From Candidatus Melainabacteria bacterium (GTDB lineage: Bacteria > Cyanobacteriota > Vampirovibrionia > 2-02-FULL-35-15): 11,944 nt of DNA. Under the pieces are notes generated by a model. That model did not search any database and was not told the DNA's origin. It saw only the letters and a list, made by a program, of their open reading frames with translations. A program made the translations under genes and the position numbers. The stretch spans positions 1 to 11,944 of the forward strand of contig JAHFBD010000050.1 of assembly GCA_023250175.1 (NCBI GenBank), read 5' to 3'. Position 1 is the first letter of the stretch. Each line of letters begins with the position of its first letter. This document shows positions 7,425 to 11,944 of this stretch, in pieces.

Positions 7425-7736
7425 TTATTTATCAATTCTACTATTCTCTAGCTCTCTTTTTATTTCCTGAAACATTGCTTTCAATTCTTCCTCTTCTTTT
7501 CTTATTGATTGTTTTAATTTATAATGTGCCAAAGCTGCTGCACTAGTAAGTGCTCCACCTCCAATAAGCATTTTATAACCAAGCTCTCTTGTTTCTTCAG
7601 GGCGAGCAATAGCTGGTTCAGTTTTAACAGCATCTGTTACTGTAATGTAACTACCAAGACCAGTCATCATAGTTCCTAAAATGGCTACTTTTGGGAAAAA
7701 AGAGGTTGCATTTAAAGCTGATTTAACAATTCCCAT
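7425..7736 (-). CDS. small two-helix membrane protein with charged C-terminal helix
   Basis: This is a 103-residue protein of unknown function. Hydrophobic segments at about 15-33 (FFPKVAILGTMMTGLGSYI) and 53-71 (KMLIGGGALTSAAALAHY) are joined by a polar loop with Glu, Thr and Pro. Residues 74-103 form a strongly charged helix, KQSIRKEEEELKAMFQEIKR, likely a coiled coil. The layout (helix, loop, Gly-rich helix, basic then acidic tail) parallels the next gene upstream, including the shared ILGTM and RKEEE strings. The two start 45 bp apart on the same strand and are probable distant paralogues in one operon. The start at 7736 has only a distant purine stretch as a ribosome site. Topology and partners are not known. 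Confidence 0.7.
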   Translation of the reverse strand: MGIVKSALNATSFFPKVAILGTMMTGLGSYITVTDAVKTEPAIARPEETRELGYKMLIGGGALTSAAALAHYKLKQSIRKEEEELKAMFQEIKRELENSRIDK

Positions 7737-7781
7737 TATTTGTTTTATCTTCTCTCTATACTTACTTACATTGGATATTAA

Positions 7782-8063
7782 TTACTTCACAGACTCAGGA
7801 AGTTCCTCTTCTTTTCTTCGATTTTGGCGACAGAAAAAAAGCGATGCTGCAGTTGCTCCACCAATCCCTAAGCCTGCAAGTCCAAGGCTTTTGTCTATAG
7901 GACCCATAGTACCTCTATTTGAGTTCTCTGACAAAACATCATAAGCAAGTACTGGTTCTGAAGTCTCTAAAGCTGGTGCCATATTCCTAACTGCTGGACG
8001 TAGTAAACCCATTGTTCCTAATATTATAGATATATTTATAAGTGCTTCTCTCGTAGTCATCAT
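7782..8063 (-). CDS. small two-helix membrane protein, probable paralogue of its neighbour
   Basis: With the start chosen here this is a 93-residue protein of unknown function. The frame can also begin at an ATG at 8072, three codons earlier, but gagg of the site gtgagga directly abuts that codon (2 bases or fewer). It lies about 8 bases from the ATG at 8063 and 11 from the ATG at 8060, so 8063 is preferred. Numbered from 8063, hydrophobic segments lie at about 7-24 (LINISIILGTMGLL) and 59-77 (KSLGLAGLGIGGATAASLFF), followed by a charged tail QNRRKEEELPESVK. The loop between them is 35 residues with Pro, Glu and Ser. It is the first visible gene of the leftward group and shares ILGTM and RKEEE strings and overall layout with the 103-residue protein. 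Confidence 0.65.
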   Translation of the reverse strand: MMTTREALINISIILGTMGLLRPAVRNMAPALETSEPVLAYDVLSENSNRGTMGPIDKSLGLAGLGIGGATAASLFFCRQNRRKEEELPESVK

Positions 8064-8182
8064 ATAAATCATTCCTCACTTTCTTTAATTGAATTGTTTT
8101 ATTTAAATCATTCTTTAATAAATATATTTACGACAAGAAAATGTTATCACAAGCAAAGAAAAGATAGATTAAATTTATTTAA

Positions 8183-8353
8183 TTAATGTTCTTCTTGTCT
8201 GACTACTGCAAGTCCGCAACGTGCTGTAAGAATATTTTTTACATATTCAGTATGTTCTGTATCAAACAATCTAATTTCAAATGTGCCATCAGCTTCCCGA
8301 ATAGGGGTTCCTTGAAGTGCACAAAAACATGCATTAATTGCGGGTATTAAACA
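8183..8353 (-). pseudogene. coding remnant without a start codon, abutting the tRNA gene
   Basis: A minus-strand frame ends with TAA at 8185-8183 and is open back through 8353 into the tRNA. Its last 45 residues read like real protein: ALQGTPIREADGTFEIRLF and then DTEHTEYVKNILTARCGLAV, ending VVRQEEH. Codon third positions over this stretch are nearly all A or T, as in neighbouring genes. There is no ATG, GTG or TTG in frame between the tRNA and the body of the frame; only ATT (8338-8336) or ATA (8347-8345) could start it, and neither has a ribosome site. It is either the 3' end of a gene truncated when the tRNA-side junction formed, or a gene with a non-canonical start. I do not recognise the family. 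Confidence 0.4.
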
Positions 8354-8443
8354 CGGAGAGGGAGGGATTCGAACCCTCGGTAGAGCTTTTGACCCTACAA
8401 CATCTTAGCAGGATGCCGCTTTCGACCACTCAGCCACCTCTCC
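8354..8443 (-). tRNA. tRNA-Ser (anticodon GCU)
   Basis: The minus strand folds into a complete class II tRNA of 90 nt. The acceptor stem is GGAGAGG (8443-8437) paired with CCTCTCC (8361-8355), followed by discriminator G at 8354. The D arm is GCTGAGTGGTCGAAAGC. The anticodon stem GCATC/GATGT closes the loop CTGCTAA, giving anticodon GCT, which reads AGC and AGU. A long variable arm, TAGGG/CTCTA around a 7-nt loop, identifies it as a serine-type tRNA, and the T arm is GAGGG TTCGAAT CCCTC. CCA is not encoded: the bases after the discriminator are TGT. It stands alone, with a gene remnant at its 3' side and a structured intergenic region at its 5' side. Confidence 0.95.
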
Positions 8444-8468
8444 TTGTATATGCCGCAGACAAGCTGCG

Positions 8469-8528
8469 GCTTCCGTCTGTTAATTCCTTTCACCTGATCG
8501 GATTTGGTGGATAAACCACACAAATCCT
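8469..8528. repeat. imperfect direct repeat, copy A
   Basis: This runs from gcttccgtctgtt to acacaaatcct. Its counterpart (copy B) starts 118 bp downstream. Shared blocks in the same order are GCTTC-GTC-GTT, an ACCT about 20 bases in, ATTGGGT or ATTTGGT, and ACACAAAT followed by TCCT. Copy A also contains the 8500-8527 hairpin followed by tttcttt, which would resemble an intrinsic terminator on the plus strand, although no plus-strand gene precedes it. Confidence 0.45.
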
Positions 8529-8586
8529 TTCTTTAATATGCTCAAGACAAGCTTGCCGCCCTTGGTGAGCCTCACCTTCAACGGGA

Positions 8587-8652
8587 GCTTCTGTCCGTTG
8601 AATCGTTATTACCTAAATAAATTGGGTAAATCATTGAGTACACAAATATCCT
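8587..8652. repeat. imperfect direct repeat, copy B
   Basis: Second copy of the element at 8469-8528, about 6 bases longer and, by eye, roughly 60-70% identical with gaps. It is entered through the perfect 8-bp inverted repeat ttcaacgg/ccgttgaa (8577-8584, 8595-8602). The hairpin in copy B does not use the same base register as those in copy A, so a single conserved RNA fold is not demonstrated. Confidence 0.45.
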
Positions 8653-8847
8653 AAAAATCAGAAGTCACAAGAAATTTAGTATAACACTGAAAAACGATTT
8701 TTTAAAAAAATTACAAGTTTAATTCATTCGGGGTATCCTATTTTCTAAGCAAAATATATTAAATTTTTGCAGTTTTAACTCTTTTATAACCTTTCTTGAT
8801 TATAGTTTTTTAGTCCCACTTTATGGGTATCTATTTATTATAAAAAT

Positions 8848-11262
8848 ATGGATATTGATTCATTAAGACTAAAACCAATAAATATCACTACTGGTAATAA
8901 TCAAGTAGATGCAGATAGCCTTTTATTGCGAACATTAAATCCTGATTATGAGGCCCCAATTGATTCTCAAAATAGTGGGATAGAACAAAGTACAAATAAT
9001 ATAGCCACTCAACCAAATGATAATGAAGCAGCACAAACACTTTTTAACAATATATTTTCAAGTAAGACCACAGGAGGAACTAAACCGCTTAGATCCACTT
9101 CTACAACTGAAGATATTAACTCTACAGATTCTAACGGGGTAGAGAATACAGAAACTACTAGTAGTAATAGTGATCCGATAACAGAAGAAGATAAAGCTTT
9201 TGCTAGAAATAATCCTAACGATCCAAAAGTAGTTAACCTGTTAAATAGTACAAACTATATAATAGAAGACAAAGATAGAGAAATTATAAAACTATACCCT
9301 GATAGTTTATTTGCCAGTACATTAGCCGCAAGAAAAGACTATGCAATTACAGAAGATGATAGAGCTCTTATCAGAAATAATCCTGCAACGGGCTTCTCTA
9401 AAGCCATTTTAAAAAGAGATGACTTTAAGTTAAATGGGGATGATCTTACCTATATAAAAAATAATATAAAGAGTGACTTTGCTACTCTGGCAGCAAAAAG
9501 AAGTGATTTTGTTATAACAGATGAATTTCGGGATCTTGTTCGACAAAATGCAACCACAGGTTTTGCAACATCAATCTTAGAAAGAAAAGATTTTGTTTTA
9601 AATGAGGATGATAAAGCTTATGCCAGAGAGAATGTGAATAGCGATTTTGCAGGTTTAATTGCAGCAAGAAAAGATTTTGTACTTGCAGAGGAAGATAGGG
9701 AACTTATAAGACAAAATCCTAATAGTAAGTATGCTTTAGCTATTCTAGATAGGAAAGATTTTACAATTACAGAAGATGATAGAGCCTTTATTAGAGAAAA
9801 TCCTACAGCTAATTTCTCTAAAACCATTATGAAAAGAGATGACTTTAAATTAAATGAGGATGACAAAGTCTATGCCAGAGAAAATGCAGATAGTGCTTTT
9901 GCTAAAGCAATAGCAATACGAAGTGACTACAAGATAAGTGATGATGATCGACAATTTATTAGAGAAAATTCAGGAACAAGCCTTGCAAAACTCTTAATGA
10001 AAAGGGATGATTTTAAATTAAATGATGATGATAAAGCCTATGCTATAGAAAATCCAGAAAGTGCTTTTGCTAAAGCAATAGCAATACGAAGTGACTACAA
10101 GATAAGTGATGATGATAGGCAGTTTATTAGAGAAAATTCAGGAACAAGTCTTGCAAAACTCTTAATGAAAAGGGATGATTTTAAATTAAATGATGACGAT
10201 AAAGCTTATGCTATAGAACATCCAGAAAGTGATTTTGCAAAGTTAATTGTCACAAGAAGTGACTTTAGTATTGATGATAAAGATAGAGAGTTCATTAGGG
10301 AAAAAGCCTCAAGTGCTTATGCCACAGCAATTTTAGCTAGTGATAAGTTTTCATTTACTTCTGAAGATCTTGATTATATAAAAGATAATCTAACAAGTGA
10401 CTTTGCTGCTCTAGCAGCAAAGAGAAGTGACTTTGTTATAACAGATGAGTTTCGAGAGCTTGCTCGAGAAAATGGCGGTATCAATTTTGCAAAGTCAATC
10501 TTAGGAAGAAAAGACTTTGTTTTAAATGAAGCAGACAAAGACTATGCCAGAAAAAACGCAGACAGTACTTTTGCAAGTTTAATTGCAAGCAGAAAAGATT
10601 TTGTAATTGCAGAAGAAGATAGAGAAGTTATAAGACTAAACCCTAGCAGTCAATATGCTGTCGCTATTCTAAACAGAAAAGATTATACACTCAATGATGC
10701 TGATTATGCTGCTGTCAGAAAAGATCCATTTTCTGACTTCGCTAAAAAGGCTGCGAGTAGAAAAGATTATGTAATCACTAATGAAGATAAATTATTAATA
10801 GCTAGTAAGATTAATGATAAAAGCGTATGTGATTCAGACTTTGCATTAGCTTTATTAGCAAAAGATAATTATGTTGTTGAAGAGGCAGATAAGCAAATTG
10901 CAAGAGATAACCCAGGAAGTCTATTTGCATACAAATTAATGAAAAAGAAAGATTTTAAACTTGATGCAAAAGATATAGATTTTGCAAGAAATAACCTGAA
11001 CAATGCTTATACCAGAGCAATTATAAAACGAAGTGACTATGTAATAGAGTCTACTGACAAACAACTAGCAAGAACTAATATTAACTCTGACTTTGCATAT
11101 ATATTGGCAAGTAGAAATGATTATAAGATAGAAGAAGCAGATGTTCTTGCAGCTATAAATAACAGAACAAGTAACTTTGGAGCTGTTATTGAATATAGAT
11201 TGAAAAAGCAAGGACTTACATTAGAACAAGCATTAGCTAACTTCCAATCAAACGTTGCTTAG
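8848..11262 (+). CDS. 804-residue protein of 24 tandem 28-residue repeats
   Basis: This large unknown protein has no signal peptide or membrane segment. Residues 1-109 are Ser/Thr/Asn-rich and likely disordered. From 110 to 787 it consists of 24 contiguous repeats of 28 residues; one unit (642-675) has a 6-residue insertion. A typical unit starts with an aliphatic pair, then N/T/S-x-x-D-D-(R/K), a helix such as AYAREN, a turn with Pro or Ser, a second helix SxFAKAIAxR, and ends with Ser/Lys/Asp-Asp-(Phe/Tyr). The protein is very acidic and basic at once, with Asp-Arg/Lys alternation. A 17-residue tail (QGLTLEQALANFQSNVA) follows. Higher-order duplication is evident: units 4-7 resemble units 15-18, and 9-11 resemble 11-13. 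The start at 8848 has no Shine-Dalgarno site, but no other start codon exists before the upstream in-frame TAG (8803). An alpha-solenoid scaffold or binding surface is the likely fold; the location and role are unknown. Confidence 0.85.
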   Translation: MDIDSLRLKPINITTGNNQVDADSLLLRTLNPDYEAPIDSQNSGIEQSTNNIATQPNDNEAAQTLFNNIFSSKTTGGTKPLRSTSTTEDINSTDSNGVENTETTSSNSDPITEEDKAFARNNPNDPKVVNLLNSTNYIIEDKDREIIKLYPDSLFASTLAARKDYAITEDDRALIRNNPATGFSKAILKRDDFKLNGDDLTYIKNNIKSDFATLAAKRSDFVITDEFRDLVRQNATTGFATSILERKDFVLNEDDKAYARENVNSDFAGLIAARKDFVLAEEDRELIRQNPNSKYALAILDRKDFTITEDDRAFIRENPTANFSKTIMKRDDFKLNEDDKVYARENADSAFAKAIAIRSDYKISDDDRQFIRENSGTSLAKLLMKRDDFKLNDDDKAYAIENPESAFAKAIAIRSDYKISDDDRQFIRENSGTSLAKLLMKRDDFKLNDDDKAYAIEHPESDFAKLIVTRSDFSIDDKDREFIREKASSAYATAILASDKFSFTSEDLDYIKDNLTSDFAALAAKRSDFVITDEFRELARENGGINFAKSILGRKDFVLNEADKDYARKNADSTFASLIASRKDFVIAEEDREVIRLNPSSQYAVAILNRKDYTLNDADYAAVRKDPFSDFAKKAASRKDYVITNEDKLLIASKINDKSVCDSDFALALLAKDNYVVEEADKQIARDNPGSLFAYKLMKKKDFKLDAKDIDFARNNLNNAYTRAIIKRSDYVIESTDKQLARTNINSDFAYILASRNDYKIEEADVLAAINNRTSNFGAVIEYRLKKQGLTLEQALANFQSNVA
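9895..10230 (+). repeat. 168-bp tandem duplication inside the 804-residue protein gene
   Basis: Bases 9895-10062 and 10063-10230 are adjacent copies, with seven differences by my reading (about 96% identical). Each copy encodes 56 residues, exactly two of the 28-residue repeat units, so the reading frame and repeat register are preserved. Four of the seven differences leave the residue unchanged or nearly so. The high identity, compared with the much lower similarity among other units, shows a recent expansion. Confidence 0.92.
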
Positions 11263-11326
11263 CCAGAATTTGAAATTGAAATAAGTATTTTAAAGTATTG
11301 TGTAAAAATTAAAGAGCTTAAAGACC

Positions 11327-11356
11327 TTGTATAGCTAAAAACAATGCTAGTATATT
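11327..11356 (+). promoter_or_regulatory. candidate promoter of the secreted Ser/Thr-rich protein
   Basis: TTGTAT (11327-11332) and TATATT (11351-11356) are spaced by 18 bp, placing a start near 11363 and a leader of about 40 nt. A 7-bp inverted repeat, atttcac (11354-11360) and gtgaaat (11373-11379), overlaps the -10 and the start point and could be an operator. A good ribosome site, aaagga, precedes the gene start by about 10 bases. Evidence is by eye only. Confidence 0.45.
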
Positions 11357-11403
11357 TCACCGTTAGTATATAGTGAAATTTGATTTGAAAGGATAATTTT
11401 AAA

Positions 11404-11944
11404 ATGAAAAAGGTTAATTACTTTTTAATATTTACAACTTTGTTAATTATAGGCCTTAGTATATCAAGCCTACAAATAAATCAAGCTTTTGGTCAAACAA
11501 GTTCTTCAAGCTCAGGTACTATAGCAACTTCAACGAGTTCGGGCACTGCTACGACTTCAACAAGTTCAGGTACTGCTACGACTTCAACAAGTTCAGGTAC
11601 TGCTACGACTTCAACAAGCTCGGGTACTGCTGTAATAACCGAACCTTCAACAAGCTCAGGTACAACGATCACCACAAGTAGTGGAAGTACACCATCTTCA
11701 AGCGGTACTTCTACAGCAACTGTAAGTCAAAACTTTACTGGAATCTGGCAAGCTAAATTAGAAAAGACAGTTACAATAAATGGAACAAAGGTTAAAGAAG
11801 CTTCTAGAAATATTACTCTTAAGCTTTGTGTCTCAGATAATAAGGTAAAAGGTATTATTCTTCACCCTGGTTTCTTTAAAAGAGCAATTGCAACTACTGA
11901 TACAGTAGTATCTGAAACAGAAGTTAAGTTAAATCTAAAAGATA
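11404..11944 (+). CDS. secreted Ser/Thr/Gly-linker protein with beta-rich domain (3' end missing)
   Basis: The ATG at 11404 follows an aaagga ribosome site by about 10 bases, and the frame is open for 180 codons to the window edge. Residues 1-30 are a signal peptide: MKKVNYF, a hydrophobic core, and probable cleavage around NQAFG-QTSS. Residues 32-107 form a low-complexity linker of Ser, Thr, Gly and Ala, including four 9-residue TSTSSGTAT-like units. From 109 a globular, probably beta-stranded domain begins (FTGIWQAKLEKTVTINGTKV, then ITLKLCVSDNKVKGIILHPG and VVSETEVKLNLKD). The FxGxW start and alternating strands recall lipocalin-like or other small beta-barrel domains, but this is only a resemblance. 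The protein would be exported, with the linker spacing its domain from the cell surface or from an anchor not seen here. The opposite strand also reads open through the linker, but without supporting signals. Confidence 0.8.
   Translation, partial: MKKVNYFLIFTTLLIIGLSISSLQINQAFGQTSSSSSGTIATSTSSGTATTSTSSGTATTSTSSGTATTSTSSGTAVITEPSTSSGTTITTSSGSTPSSSGTSTATVSQNFTGIWQAKLEKTVTINGTKVKEASRNITLKLCVSDNKVKGIILHPGFFKRAIATTDTVVSETEVKLNLKD
11527..11634 (+). repeat. 27-bp minisatellite, four units, within coding sequence
   Basis: Units lie at 11527-11553, 11554-11580, 11581-11607 and 11608-11634, with degenerate partial units on both sides. Units two and three are identical (acttcaacaagttcagg followed by tactgctacg). 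The period is nine codons, so copy-number change keeps the reading frame and only alters linker length. The core ttcaacaagctcagg also occurs outside the array at 11646-11660. Confidence 0.9.

Larger units (their letters stand above)
8444..8847. other. 404-bp non-coding stretch with clustered hairpins
   Basis: No convincing gene is seen here. The left part (8450-8605) is clearly richer in G+C than its surroundings and contains several inverted repeats. GCCGCAG/CTGCGGC is at 8452-8458/8464-8470. CAGAC/GTCTG at 8456-8460/8475-8479 is mutually exclusive with the first. An 11-bp stem with one bulge is at 8500-8527. GGTGAG-C-CTCACC is at 8564-8576. TTCAACGG/CCGTTGAA is at 8577-8584/8595-8602. The right part (8653-8847) is very AT-rich and should hold the promoter of the 804-residue protein gene, but no properly spaced -35/-10 pair stands out. 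A minus-strand frame of about 31 codons (GTG near 8568) lacks support. Confidence 0.6.

Noticed and set aside
7681..7944. Plus-strand frame of 87 codons across the two membrane-protein genes
   Set aside because: It overlaps both minus-strand genes, which have consistent topology and, for one, a ribosome site.
8478..8568. Minus-strand frame of about 31 codons (GTG start) in the structured intergenic region
   Set aside because: No ribosome site, start codon inside a palindrome, and GC-rich repeated DNA unlike the codon use of neighbouring genes.
8500..8605. Second tRNA next to tRNA-Ser
   Set aside because: The hairpins do not form a cloverleaf, and no T-loop TTCGAAT-like sequence is present.
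9618..9866. Minus-strand frame inside the repeat-protein gene
   Set aside because: It is a shadow of the periodic plus-strand repeats, with leucine/serine-rich composition from complementing Asp/Lys codons.
9292..11180. Possible CRISPR array because of regular spacing
   Set aside because: The periodicity is 84 bp, equal to 28 codons; it lies in one open frame and has no identical repeats with unique spacers.
11493..11675. Minus-strand frame encoding repeated VPELVEV
   Set aside because: It is the complement of the 27-bp linker repeats. The plus frame has a signal peptide, a ribosome site and a continuing globular domain, and the minus frame has none of these.

Overview
This is an AT-rich bacterial window (roughly two thirds A+T by eye). 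It uses the standard code and is packed mostly with short operon-like gene groups. The only cluster of firmly recognised protein genes is a complete structural Kdp operon for high-affinity K+ uptake. Most other genes are lineage-specific membrane, secreted or repeat proteins. That mixture, the low GC and the repeat-rich proteins suggest an uncultivated or poorly characterised lineage. A Melainabacteria/Vampirovibrionia-like genome is one guess, but nothing here proves the taxon.

Layout. Positions 1-1450 hold a leftward group of three unknown genes. These are a 170-residue soluble protein with a strong ribosome site, a 261-residue two-helix membrane protein, and the first 27 codons of a third gene that runs off the edge. 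A 10-bp perfect inverted repeat covers the junction of the first two. A divergent intergenic region (1451-1686) carries direct and inverted repeats. It leads rightward into the Kdp operon: an unannotated 27-codon single-helix microprotein (1687-1770), then kdpF (1774-1863), kdpA (1866-3566), kdpB (3588-5639) and kdpC (5657-6211). The pump should be functional, since all filter and catalytic motifs are present. No kdpD or kdpE lies in the window.

Positions 6225-8063 are a leftward group, read from right to left. It has two small two-helix membrane proteins (93 and 103 residues) that look like distant paralogues, a secreted protein made of five 28-residue repeats, and a GNAT acetyltransferase only 5 bp behind it. 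To the right is a short coding remnant without a start codon (8183-8353), abutting a tRNA-Ser(GCU) gene (8354-8443, minus strand). A 400-bp structured non-coding stretch follows, with hairpins and an imperfect direct duplication.

Positions 8848-11262 encode an 804-residue protein with a disordered N-terminus and 24 tandem copies of the same 28-residue repeat found in the secreted protein. Its gene still shows a recent 168-bp tandem duplication. The window ends in a truncated secreted protein (from 11404) with a Ser/Thr/Gly linker encoded by a 27-bp minisatellite, followed by a probable beta-rich domain. The most novel item is the 28-residue repeat family, shared by a small exported protein and a giant protein without an obvious signal peptide. 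The two sit on opposite sides of a tRNA gene and a pair of small membrane proteins.
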